Below, piece by piece: positions 42,806 to 50,209 of a stretch of DNA of 53,873 bases; the first letter of the stretch is position 1; each line of letters opens with the position of its first letter. The stretch is from an uncultured Bacteroidales bacterium. Lineage in GTDB: Bacteria > Bacteroidota > Bacteroidia > Bacteroidales > WCHB1-69. Where the stretch lies: the NCBI GenBank assembly GCA_900319925.1, contig ONQE01000006.1:23487-77359 (forward strand), given 5' to 3'. The position numbers and the translations under genes are program-made. The notes beneath the pieces were generated by a model. It ran no database searches and was not told where the DNA came from. It worked only from the letters and a program-made list of their open reading frames with translations.

Positions 42806-44128
42806 TCACCGTCCTATCTGCCCCATCACGTTCCCCACCGCCGTGGCCTCCACGTCGCCGGTGGTGACCTTCAGACCCGTGGCCTGGGCCGTGAGCTCGT
42901 TAAGCAGGACATTCTGCGAGCCGCCGCCGATGATGTGCAGCCGCCGCACGGGCTCCTCCAACATCGTGTTCAGCTTGCGGATGGCCGTGGCGTAGCGCTT
43001 CGCCAAACTCTCCAACACGCAGCGGACCGTCTCGCCGCGTGTGAGCTCGCGCCCGACGGCCGTGAAGATGGCCTTCTGCATAGACTCCGGCGCAGTGAAC
43101 GCACTGTCATCCACGTCGATGAGCGGGACAGACTGCACATCTCGCGCCTCTGCGGTCATGGCGTCCCAGTCGTCGGTACGCCACTCCTTGGCTAACTGCT
43201 GCAGAATCCAGAGTCCAGTGATATTGCTGAGGAAGGTGATCTTGCCGTCGGCGCCGCCCTCGTTGGTGAAGCCCGCGTCGCAGGCCTCAGGGGTCAGGAT
43301 CGGCTCGCTCACCGTCACGCCGAGCAGACTCCACGTGCCGGAGGATATCCAGGCGGCGGGCTCGTCGAATCCGGGGATGCTCATAACAGCCGATGCGGTG
43401 TCGTGACTGGCCACGGCGACGACCTTCACCGTCGGGGCGAGTCCCGTCTCCTCGGCGATGTGCGGCAGGATGGGGCCGCGCACGGTGCCGGGCATCACGA
43501 TCGGACCAAACAGCGAGCGGGGCAGCCCCGCGTCGTCGATGAGTTCCCAGTCCCAGTCGCGGGTGCGGGCGTTGAGCAGCTCGCTCGTCGAGGCGATCGT
43601 GTATTCGTTGTTGGCGACACCGGTGAGGTAGTAGCTGAAGAGGTCGGGCATGAAGAGGAGCTTTGCTTCGCTTGGAAGCGAAGACTCCTGGGGGAGCGAA
43701 GACTCTTGGAGGGCCAGCAGTTGGAACAGCGTGTTGATCTCCATCACCTGCGTGCCGTTGTGGGCGTAGTGCTCGTGGCGGTCGCGGGTGGCGAAGTAGC
43801 GCTCGGGGAGGCCCTTCGTGCGTGCATCGCGGTAGCAGACGGGCAGTCCGAGGAGATGCCCTTGCCGGTCGACGAGTCCGAAATCGACGCCCCACGTGTC
43901 GATGCCGATGGAGACGATGTGTTCGCCGAAGCGCGCGGCGGCCATGCGCAGCCCGTCTTTCATATCCTGGAACAGCGCGGGGAAGTCCCAGTAGAGAGTG
44001 TCGCCGAGGCGCACCTGCCGGTTCTGGAAGCGGTGGATCTCTTCGAGTCGGACCTTCCCGTCCTCCAGCCATCCGGCCATCACGCGGCCGCTGCCGCCGC
44101 CGAAGTCACATGCGAGGTGGATATTCAT
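42806..44128 (-). CDS. rhaB: Rhamnulokinase, C-terminally shortened
   Basis: The 440-residue FGGY-family kinase phosphorylates L-rhamnulose at O1. Visible are the N-terminal ATPase motif CDFGGGSGRVMAG, the catalytic region IDTWGVDFGLVD, AWISSGTWSLLG, and the C-terminal IIGGGSQNVLLNELTAQATG and VEATAVGNVMGQ. The frame stops directly after GQIGR, where relatives continue for roughly 40-50 residues, and nothing homologous follows in any frame, so the C-terminal helices are missing. A tandem duplication encodes QESSLPQESSLP near residue 142. No rhaI, rhaA or rhaD is adjacent. Activity is uncertain. Confidence 0.85.
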   Translation of the reverse strand: MNIHLACDFGGGSGRVMAGWLEDGKVRLEEIHRFQNRQVRLGDTLYWDFPALFQDMKDGLRMAAARFGEHIVSIGIDTWGVDFGLVDRQGHLLGLPVCYRDARTKGLPERYFATRDRHEHYAHNGTQVMEINTLFQLLALQESSLPQESSLPSEAKLLFMPDLFSYYLTGVANNEYTIASTSELLNARTRDWDWELIDDAGLPRSLFGPIVMPGTVRGPILPHIAEETGLAPTVKVVAVASHDTASAVMSIPGFDEPAAWISSGTWSLLGVTVSEPILTPEACDAGFTNEGGADGKITFLSNITGLWILQQLAKEWRTDDWDAMTAEARDVQSVPLIDVDDSAFTAPESMQKAIFTAVGRELTRGETVRCVLESLAKRYATAIRKLNTMLEEPVRRLHIIGGGSQNVLLNELTAQATGLKVTTGDVEATAVGNVMGQIGR

Positions 44129-44247
44129 AAGGGTTAAGGGTTAAGGGTTAAGGTTTAAGGGTTAAGGTTTAAGGGTTAAGGGTTAAGGTTTAAGGGTTAC
44201 GGGTTAGGGGTTAAGGTTTAAGGGTTAAGGGTTAGGGGTTAAGGGGC
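44129..44247. repeat. Heptamer array G (AAGGGTT family, about 17 units)
   Basis: The longest array: AAGGGTT with AAGGTTT, ACGGGTT and AGGGGTT variants, all in phase from the base after the rhaB start codon. It lies between the rhaB -7 element (44285) and the ATG, so it would form most of the mRNA leader, read as TTAACCC-type repeats. Confidence 0.9.
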
Positions 44248-44260
44248 AGACTCATATTGC

Positions 44261-44338
44261 AACTTTTTTCCAGTATACAAGCGGCAAAGATACAACTTTT
44301 TTCCAGCCTTTAAGACAGCAGCGAACAACTTTTTCCAG
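44261..44338. repeat. Three 33-bp-spaced direct repeats around the rhaB promoter
   Basis: AACTTTTTTCCAG occurs at 44261-44273 and 44294-44306, and as AACTTTTTCCAG at 44327-44338, exactly 33 bp apart (about three helical turns). The rhaB -7 element lies between the first two. They could be operator sites, perhaps for the HTH protein encoded next door. Confidence 0.7.
44285..44292 (-). promoter_or_regulatory. -7 element for rhaB
   Basis: On the minus strand this reads TATCTTTG, within TTGTATCTTTGCCGC. The same 15-mer forms the -7 region of the divergent HTH gene at 44408. Confidence 0.65.
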
Positions 44339-44385
44339 CGCAAGCGCGACAGCTTGTGCCAGCTGTGATATTCTTTCAACAACAG

Positions 44386-44415
44386 TTGCAAATTCAACTT
44401 TAATTTGTATCTTTG
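44386..44415 (+). promoter_or_regulatory. Promoter of the HipB-like gene
   Basis: TTG (44386-44388), 19 nt, TATCTTTG (44408-44415). Transcription would begin near 44422, about 20 nt before the start at 44444. Confidence 0.7.
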
Positions 44416-44443
44416 CCGCGTTAAAGTTTAATATTAAACCGTT

Positions 44444-44806
44444 ATGGATGACATCTACATGCTTTCCGACATAGTAATCCAACTCAAGATTGGAGAACGT
44501 CTGAAACAGACACGACTGAGGCAGAACATCACGCAAATGAGTCTCGCCGAGGAGGCCGGCGTGTCCCTCTCCTCCATCAAAAAGACCGAAAAAGGGGAAA
44601 TAGGCTCGTTCGACACGTTGCTGAGAATGCTGCGGGTTTTGGGTCTGCTTGACATACTTCAACAGCTGGTTGACGATCCGCAACCGACCCCGAACGAATA
44701 CTACGAGATGGTTCATTCTTCCAAAACAAAGACCAGGAAACGGGCCGCAAGCGCGCCTCGCAAATCGGGGAAGGAGGAACCTGCTTCAATAACCAATAAC
44801 CAATAA
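44444..44806 (+). CDS. HipB-like HTH regulator without a HipA partner
   Basis: The 120-residue protein has an XRE-type helix-turn-helix (IGERLKQTRLRQNITQMSLAEEAGVSLSSIKKTEKGEIGSFDTLLRMLRVLG, residues about 16-67) of the HipB antitoxin type, followed by a basic tail. In HipBA loci the kinase toxin hipA follows directly; here nothing like hipA is present. The last residues (ITNNQ-stop) are encoded by a CAATAAC heptamer array, so the 3' end, and possibly a coupled hipA, has been replaced. An alternative start is Met6 at 44459. It may repress its own promoter and rhaB. Confidence 0.8.
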   Translation: MDDIYMLSDIVIQLKIGERLKQTRLRQNITQMSLAEEAGVSLSSIKKTEKGEIGSFDTLLRMLRVLGLLDILQQLVDDPQPTPNEYYEMVHSSKTKTRKRAASAPRKSGKEEPASITNNQ

Positions 44807-44821
44807 CCATTGACCACGTAA
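44787..44821. repeat. Heptamer array H (CAATAAC) running into a promoter
   Basis: CAATAAC three times, then CATTGAC and CACGTAA in phase. The first units encode the C-terminus of the HipB-like protein; the fourth carries the TTG of the promoter at 44810. Confidence 0.75.
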
Positions 44822-44845
44822 CGGAAAAAATACTACCTTTGCCGC
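44797..44845 (+). repeat. 49-bp direct repeat, left copy
   Basis: It is identical over 49 bp to 50190-50238, and the match breaks on both sides. It contains the end of a heptamer array and a complete promoter, TTG (44810-44812), 21 nt, TACCTTTG (44834-44841). The two copies flank the restriction-modification module. Confidence 0.9.
44810..44841 (+). promoter_or_regulatory. Promoter within the left 49-bp repeat
   Basis: TTG, 21-nt spacer, TACCTTTG. Transcription from about 44848 would make the structured RNA and possibly the methylase mRNA. Confidence 0.65.
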
Positions 44846-44935
44846 CGTTAAATGTGAGTAAGAACCAAATTTTTGACAATAGAAAGAATATCAACAGATA
44901 GTTTATAACCAAGCGTTTGCTATTTATTCGGCACT

Positions 44936-45082
44936 GCTCTGAAACCTAGGAAATTTCAAAGAACTTGTAAGCCTGGATAAGTCAGTTCAAACGTCTGCGC
45001 TGTAGCGTGGATGTGACTTATTGCTTACAGTGGGCTTTCCTAGGGCCTCAGAGCGTGGATAAGGAACTTCCGCGCTCTTTTT
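44936..45082 (+). ncRNA. Rod-shaped structured RNA (6S-like candidate or attenuator)
   Basis: Nested pairings: GCTCTGA (44936-44942) with TCAGAGC (45048-45054); CCTAGGAAA (44945-44953) with TTTCCTAGG (45036-45044); TGTAAGC (44966-44972) with GCTTACA (45023-45029); ATAAGTCA (44977-44984) with TGACTTAT (45014-45021). Together they make a single long rod with internal loops. An intrinsic terminator follows at once (45051-45082). The promoter at 44810 would give an RNA of about 235 nt. The shape recalls 6S RNA, but I cannot match the sequence. Because the terminator shares GAGC with the closing stem, it could instead be a leader attenuator for the methylase operon. Confidence 0.6.
45051..45082 (+). 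terminator. Intrinsic terminator of the structured RNA
   Basis: GAGCGTGGA (45051-45059) pairs with TTCCGCGCTC (45068-45077) through 9 pairs including one G-T, then TTTTT (45078-45082). Its left arm overlaps the closing stem of the rod-shaped RNA. Confidence 0.85.
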
Positions 45083-45136
45083 GTGTCCTGGACTGCCCGC
45101 CGCCGTGATAAGCACACGCGCAAAAACACGCAGACT

Positions 45137-45772
45137 ATGGACAGTCAGATCAAATCGCGCCGGCGGGTGGCCGACCACGGCGAGGTGTTCACCAACCCGC
45201 GGGAGGTGAACGCCATGCTCGACCTGGTGAAGCCCGAAACCGAGCGCCTCGACAGCCGCTTCCTCGAACCTGCCTGCGGGGACGGCAACTTCCTTATCGA
45301 AATCCTTCGCCGAAAGCTCGCAGTATGCCGACAGCGGGCGGAGGCTCGGCAATACACGCAACTGCAATACGAGCAGGCGGCCGTGCAGAGCGTCAGCAGC
45401 ATCTACGGCATCGAGCTGCTGCCCGACAACGCCGAAGCCTGCCGCGAACGGCTGCTCGACTTTTTCATCGGCGAATACCGCGACCTCTACGGCGAAGAGA
45501 CCAAGCCGCAGTGCATCGAAGCGGTGCGCTACCTCCTTTCGAAGAACATCATCTGCGGCAACGCCCTCGACTACAAGACCGTTGACGGACAGTGGATTGT
45601 CGTCAGCGAGTGGAGTCTCATCGGGCAGGGGCTGATGAACCGCCGCGATTACGAGTTCAGCTACTTGGTGGGCGACAGTGCCGCACAGGATCTCTTCAGC
45701 GACCTGCCCTGCGCCACCTTCCCGCCCGTCCATTTCCTCAACCTCAACGCTGCGGCTTATGGAGAGGCATGA
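45137..45772 (+). CDS. DNA methyltransferase-like subunit (restriction-modification M polypeptide 1)
   Basis: The start is taken at the ATG at 45137 (MDSQIKSRRRVADHGE) rather than the GTG at 45083, giving 211 residues. EVFTNPREVNAMLDLV and FLEPACGDGNFLIEIL (residues 42-53) match the SAM-binding motifs X and I of gamma-class N6-adenine methylases; IYGIELLPDNAEACRERL and IICGNALDY continue the fold. There is no NPPY catalytic motif, so it cannot be a complete methylase alone. It overlaps the next gene by 14 nt in another frame, so the two polypeptides are probably made together and may pair. Both contain a separate motif I, which argues against a simple frameshift. Confidence 0.82.
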   Translation: MDSQIKSRRRVADHGEVFTNPREVNAMLDLVKPETERLDSRFLEPACGDGNFLIEILRRKLAVCRQRAEARQYTQLQYEQAAVQSVSSIYGIELLPDNAEACRERLLDFFIGEYRDLYGEETKPQCIEAVRYLLSKNIICGNALDYKTVDGQWIVVSEWSLIGQGLMNRRDYEFSYLVGDSAAQDLFSDLPCATFPPVHFLNLNAAAYGEA

Positions 45773-47261
45773 CTACAACCCCGACGTGCTCAACTGTCTG
45801 GCCAACCTGAGCAACGATGAGGTGAAAACGCCTCCCGCCGTGGCCATACGCATGCTCGATCTGTTGCCGCAGGAGCTCTTCCGCAGTCCGAAGACCACCT
45901 TCCTCGACCCCTTCACAAAGAGCGGGGTGTTCCTGCGCGAAATCGTCAAACGGTTAGACCGCGGTCTGGAGAAGGTCATCCCCGACCGACGCGAGCGCAT
46001 CGACCACATCCTGCAGAAGCAGGTCTTCGGCATCGCCACCACCGAGCTATCAGCGCACCTCAGCCGGAGGACGCTCTACTGCAGCAAGGATGCCAGCAGC
46101 CAATACAGTGTAAGCCGTTTCGCCACGCCCGACGGCAACCTGCGCTACCGTCCGTTGCGCCACACCTGGAGCACGGCGGGCAAGTGCATCTACTGCGGCG
46201 CGAGCCAAGGCGTTTACGACCGCGGCGACCAAGCCGAGCAGTACGCCTACGAATTCATCCATACCGAAAAACCCAAAAACCTTTTCAATATGAAATTCGA
46301 CGTAATCATCGGAAACCCGCCATACCAGATGAGTGATGGGGGAAATGGAGCTAGTGCAAAACCCATATACAACTTATTTGTAGAACAATCTCTTAAATTA
46401 CGACCTACATATCTAGTAATGATTACCCCATCAAGATGGTTCGCAGGAGGAAAGGGATTGGACGATTTTAGAAATAAGATGCTATCAGACAAGCATATCA
46501 AAGTACTTGTAGACTATGCTAATGCCAAAGAATGTTTTCCTGGTAATAGTATAGGAGGTGGGGTGTCCTATTTTTTGTGGGATGCTACTTGGAATGGAAA
46601 ATGTAAAGTAGTAAATATTAACGGTGAGAACAAAAATGAAACTAATAGATTGCTTAATGAATATCCAGTTTTTATCCGATTTAATAATGCCATAAATATT
46701 GTAAACAGGGTAAAAAACAAAGGAGAGAAAAGCATCGAAAGCATTGTGTCCAACCGTAATCCATTTGGATTATCTTCTAAAGAGCGTGGTCATAATGAGA
46801 AAACTAAAGAAGATGTTGAACTTATCACAAGCCAAGGTGTTTTCAATATCAAAAGAACAGACATTCATCAAGGAATCGAATTATTGGACAAATATAAGGT
46901 GTTGATAAGTAAAGTGACCGCAGAACATGCAGGCGAACCTGACAAAGAAGGTAAATTTAAAGTATTATCAAGGACTGAAGTCATTTCTCCAAAAGTCGTA
47001 TGCACTGATTCTTATTTAATCATTGGAGGCTTTCAAACTGAAAAAGAAGCGGAAAGCTTATATAGTTATCTTGCGACACGATTCGCCAGGTTCATGCTTC
47101 TCTTAGCTGTATCGTCTATCAATTTATCTCGAGACAAATTCCAATTTGTCCCCCTTCAAGACTTCTCCCATCCGTGGACGGATGAGATGTTGTACAAGAA
47201 GTACGGTTTAGATCCGAAGGAGATCGAGTTTATCGAGGGGATGATACGGCCGATGGAGTGA
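45759..47261 (+). CDS. Eco57I-type N6-adenine DNA methyltransferase (restriction-modification M polypeptide 2)
   Basis: The start at 45759 (MERHDYNPDVLN) gives 500 residues. DEVKTPPAVAIRMLDLLP and FLDPFTKSGVFLREI (from residue 48) form motifs X and I; FDVIIGNPPYQ carries the catalytic NPPY (186-189). A CxxC pair at 143/146 (CIYCG) lies just before it. The rest (about 190-470) would contain the target recognition domain. That part, roughly 46270-47160, is AT-rich with AGA/ATA-type codons, unlike the GC-rich sequence on both sides, which suggests replacement of the specificity region. The helicase/nuclease gene follows after 22 nt. Confidence 0.88.
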   Translation: MERHDYNPDVLNCLANLSNDEVKTPPAVAIRMLDLLPQELFRSPKTTFLDPFTKSGVFLREIVKRLDRGLEKVIPDRRERIDHILQKQVFGIATTELSAHLSRRTLYCSKDASSQYSVSRFATPDGNLRYRPLRHTWSTAGKCIYCGASQGVYDRGDQAEQYAYEFIHTEKPKNLFNMKFDVIIGNPPYQMSDGGNGASAKPIYNLFVEQSLKLRPTYLVMITPSRWFAGGKGLDDFRNKMLSDKHIKVLVDYANAKECFPGNSIGGGVSYFLWDATWNGKCKVVNINGENKNETNRLLNEYPVFIRFNNAINIVNRVKNKGEKSIESIVSNRNPFGLSSKERGHNEKTKEDVELITSQGVFNIKRTDIHQGIELLDKYKVLISKVTAEHAGEPDKEGKFKVLSRTEVISPKVVCTDSYLIIGGFQTEKEAESLYSYLATRFARFMLLLAVSSINLSRDKFQFVPLQDFSHPWTDEMLYKKYGLDPKEIEFIEGMIRPME

Positions 47262-47283
47262 GGTAATCGAAAATCCCGAGACT

Positions 47284-50049
47284 ATGGCAAAAGAAGAGTT
47301 CTTTCAGACTAAAAGCGAGCAGCAGCCGATAGTGTATGCCTACGAGCACGAAGGAGTGCCGGACCATGTGGGTGCCATCAAGGTGGGCTACACCACCCGC
47401 ACCGCCGATGTGCGCATCGCCGAACAGAACCGCACAGCGGGCCTGCGCTACAAAATCCTGCGGCAGTGGCCCGCCATGCGCAACGACGGCACTGCCTTCG
47501 ATGACCACACGGTGCACCGGCTGCTCGACAAAGCCCATATCCCCAACCTCGGCGGCGAATGGTACCGCTGCAGCCTCCACACCGTGGAACAGGCCGTGCG
47601 CTCGGCACAAATGGGCAGCGATACCATGCTGCAACGCACGCAGACATTCACCATGCGCGACGAGCAACGCCGCGCCGTGGAGATGACCGCCCGCTATTTC
47701 CACGACTTCATCGCCGACCCCGACAACCACGGCCTCACCCCCCATTTCCTTTGGAACGCCAAGATGCGCTTCGGCAAGACCTTCACCACCTACCAATTAG
47801 CCCTGAAGATGGGCTGGCGCAAGGTGTTAGTGCTCACCTTCAAGCCCGCCGTGAAGACCGCCTGGCACGACGACCTGCTCACTCACGTGGACTTCGAAGG
47901 ATGGCAGTTCTGCGAGAAGGGCGAAGACCGCGAGTTCAGCTACGTCAACGAGCGGCAACCCTTCGTCTGCTTCGCTTCCTTCCAAGATGTGCTGGGCCGC
48001 AACGCCGCGGGTGGCATCAAGGCCACTAACGAGTGGATCCAGACGGTGGAGTGGGACTGCGTGGTACTCGATGAGTACCACTTCGGGGCCTGGGGCAAGC
48101 GCGCCCGCGACTATTACGGCACCGACGACAACGCGCAAGCCTCCGCCGCCGAAAGCGAAGCCCTGATGGAGGAGGACGGCAGCCGCAAAGAACGCGAGGC
48201 ACGCGAACTGTATGACGAAGGACTGATGCCACTGCGCACCGGGGCTTACCTCTACCTCAGCGGCACCCCCTTCCGCGCCATCGCCAACGGCGAATTCATC
48301 GAGGAACAAATCTTCAACTGGACCTACAGCGACGAACAACGGGTCAAATCGGAGTTCACGCAACAGCACCCTGGAGAATACAACCCTTACGCTGCCCTGC
48401 CCCAGATGGTGATGCTCACCTACCGCATGCCCGACAGCATCACCGAGGTGGCCAACCAAGGCGAGTTCGACGAGTTCGACCTCAACGAGTTCTTCAAGGC
48501 CGACACCACGGGGTTTATCCACGAAGAGTACGTGCAGAAATGGCTCGACCTGATACGCGGCGCGTACAGCGAGAACACCGTCAGCGACTTGAAGCTGGGA
48601 GTGGAAAAGCCTCCGATGCCCTTCAGCGACATGCGGTTGGTGAGCTACCTGCAGCACAGCTACTGGTTCCTGCCGGGCGTGGCAGCCTGCAAGGCAATGG
48701 CGGCACTGTTGCGAAAACCGCACAACCGTTTCTACCACGACTACCGCATCGTGGTGGCCGCCGGCAGCGAGGCAGGCATCGGAGTGAAAGCGCTGGAACC
48801 TGTCTTCAATGCCATGGGCAACCCGCAAAAGGACAAAACCATCACCCTGTCGTGCGGAAAACTCTCCACCGGCGTCACCGTCAGACCCTGGACCGGCATG
48901 CTGATGCTGCGCAACACCACCTCTCCTGAGACCTACTTCCAAACGGCCTTCCGCGTGCAGAGTCCGTGGACAGTGAACGACGAAGAGGGACGCGAAGTGG
49001 TGCTCAAGCCGCGCTGCTACCTTTTCGATTTCGCTCCCAACCGTGCCCTGCGGTTAGTACAAGAATACAGCTGTCAACTCAATATTGCGGAAAGCAATCC
49101 GGAGAAAAAAGTGGAAGAGTTTATCCGTTTCCTGCCCATTTTAGCCTACGACGGCAGCAGTATGAGGGAGATTGACGCCGCAGGCATCCTCGACATGGCC
49201 ATGAGCGGCACCACCGCCACTCTGCTGGCCCGCCGCTGGGAAAGTGCCCTTCTGGTAAATGTCGACAACATCACACTGCAACGACTCTTGGGAAATCCCG
49301 AAGCCATGCGCGCTTTGATGAACATCGAGGGATTCCGCTCACTCAACACCGACATCGAGACCATCATCAACAAAAGCGAGAGCGTGAAAAACGCCAAGAA
49401 ACGAGGCGACAGCCTGAGCGGCAAGGAGAAGAAACAGCTGAGCGACGACGAGAAGGAGTTCCGCAGCAAGCGCGATGAAATCCGCAAGAAGCTCATCCAG
49501 TTCGCCACTCGCATTCCCGTCTTCATGTACCTCACCGACAACCGCGAATACTGTCTGAAAGATGTCATCGAACAGGTGGAACCGGAACTGTTCCGCAAAG
49601 TCACGGGTCTGACACTGAAAGATTTCGGACTCCTAGTGAGTTTGGGTGTGTTCAACAGCGAGCGGATGAACGACGCCGTCTATAAGTTCAAGCGCTACGA
49701 GGACAGCAGCCTCTCCTACACAGGCATCGACACGCACAAGGGAAGCGTGATCGGACTTTGGGACACTGCAGTAGACATCAGCGAGCTTCCGTCTCAACAC
49801 ACTGTAGTGCTGCATTATAAACCCGAAACTACGGTAGAAATCAAACAAATCATTCCAGCGGAAACTCCAGAAGTCGGGACATCAGCGGAACCACTTCTGT
49901 CTGTGGGCGACAAGGTGCTGCACAAAACCTTCGGTGAAGGAGAGGTGGAATCTGTAGACGAGAAGTATCTGTTTGTGAAATTTGGCGACCTAACCAAGAA
50001 GTTCTTGCGCGATGTCGCCTTTGCAAAGGGGTATTTGTCGAGGTGCTGA
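47284..50049 (+). CDS. Restriction subunit: GIY-YIG (T5orf172-like) nuclease fused to a DEAD-like helicase
   Basis: The 921-residue protein begins with a T5orf172-like GIY-YIG domain (VYAYEHEGVP ... GAIKVGYTTRTADVRIAEQ, residues about 16-100). An SF2 ATPase follows: Walker A variant MRFGKT (161-166), Walker B/motif II LDEYH (262-266), motif III LSGTPFRA (325-332) and motif VI QTAFR (553-557). The last 45 residues (GDKVLHKTFGEGEVESV, from 875) resemble the Tudor-like tail of UvrD/PcrA helicases. It would translocate on and cut unmethylated DNA with the two upstream M polypeptides. The operon ends at the terminator at 50096. Confidence 0.85.
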   Translation: MAKEEFFQTKSEQQPIVYAYEHEGVPDHVGAIKVGYTTRTADVRIAEQNRTAGLRYKILRQWPAMRNDGTAFDDHTVHRLLDKAHIPNLGGEWYRCSLHTVEQAVRSAQMGSDTMLQRTQTFTMRDEQRRAVEMTARYFHDFIADPDNHGLTPHFLWNAKMRFGKTFTTYQLALKMGWRKVLVLTFKPAVKTAWHDDLLTHVDFEGWQFCEKGEDREFSYVNERQPFVCFASFQDVLGRNAAGGIKATNEWIQTVEWDCVVLDEYHFGAWGKRARDYYGTDDNAQASAAESEALMEEDGSRKEREARELYDEGLMPLRTGAYLYLSGTPFRAIANGEFIEEQIFNWTYSDEQRVKSEFTQQHPGEYNPYAALPQMVMLTYRMPDSITEVANQGEFDEFDLNEFFKADTTGFIHEEYVQKWLDLIRGAYSENTVSDLKLGVEKPPMPFSDMRLVSYLQHSYWFLPGVAACKAMAALLRKPHNRFYHDYRIVVAAGSEAGIGVKALEPVFNAMGNPQKDKTITLSCGKLSTGVTVRPWTGMLMLRNTTSPETYFQTAFRVQSPWTVNDEEGREVVLKPRCYLFDFAPNRALRLVQEYSCQLNIAESNPEKKVEEFIRFLPILAYDGSSMREIDAAGILDMAMSGTTATLLARRWESALLVNVDNITLQRLLGNPEAMRALMNIEGFRSLNTDIETIINKSESVKNAKKRGDSLSGKEKKQLSDDEKEFRSKRDEIRKKLIQFATRIPVFMYLTDNREYCLKDVIEQVEPELFRKVTGLTLKDFGLLVSLGVFNSERMNDAVYKFKRYEDSSLSYTGIDTHKGSVIGLWDTAVDISELPSQHTVVLHYKPETTVEIKQIIPAETPEVGTSAEPLLSVGDKVLHKTFGEGEVESVDEKYLFVKFGDLTKKFLRDVAFAKGYLSRC

Positions 50050-50057
50050 ATCTGTAG

Positions 50058-50143
50058 CGTGTCTCCGACACGCCACCTTCCGCACGCACCGCCCACCCCA
50101 CACTACAAGTGTGGGGTTATTAAGATTTCGTGCCTCCGGCACG
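50058..50143. repeat. Two matching small hairpins flanking the terminator
   Basis: CGTGTC-TCC-GACACG (50058-50072) and CGTGCC-TCC-GGCACG (50129-50143) share a plan and the TCC loop, and bracket the operon terminator. They look like copies of one short palindromic element. Confidence 0.6.
50096..50116 (+). terminator. Terminator of the restriction-modification operon
   Basis: CCCCACACT, loop ACA, AGTGTGGGG: a perfect 9-bp stem followed by TTATT, 47 nt after the stop at 50049. Confidence 0.85.
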
Positions 50144-50146
50144 GGG

Positions 50147-50209
50147 CTAACTGCTAACTACTAACTACTAACTGCTAACTACTAACTGCTAACCAATAAC
50201 CATTGACCA
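50147..50209. repeat. Heptamer array I (CTAACTA family, 9 units)
   Basis: CTAACTG, CTAACTA twice, CTAACTG, CTAACTA, CTAACTG, CTAACCA, ATAACCA, TTGACCA: nine units in phase. The unit matches D2 and J. The last units are also the left part of the 49-bp repeat and carry the promoter TTG. Confidence 0.9.

Noticed and set aside
45083..47261. The two methylase frames as one gene broken by a frameshift
   Set aside because: Each frame has its own SAM-binding motif I, and the second has a plausible start and a complete catalytic core, so two polypeptides fit better.
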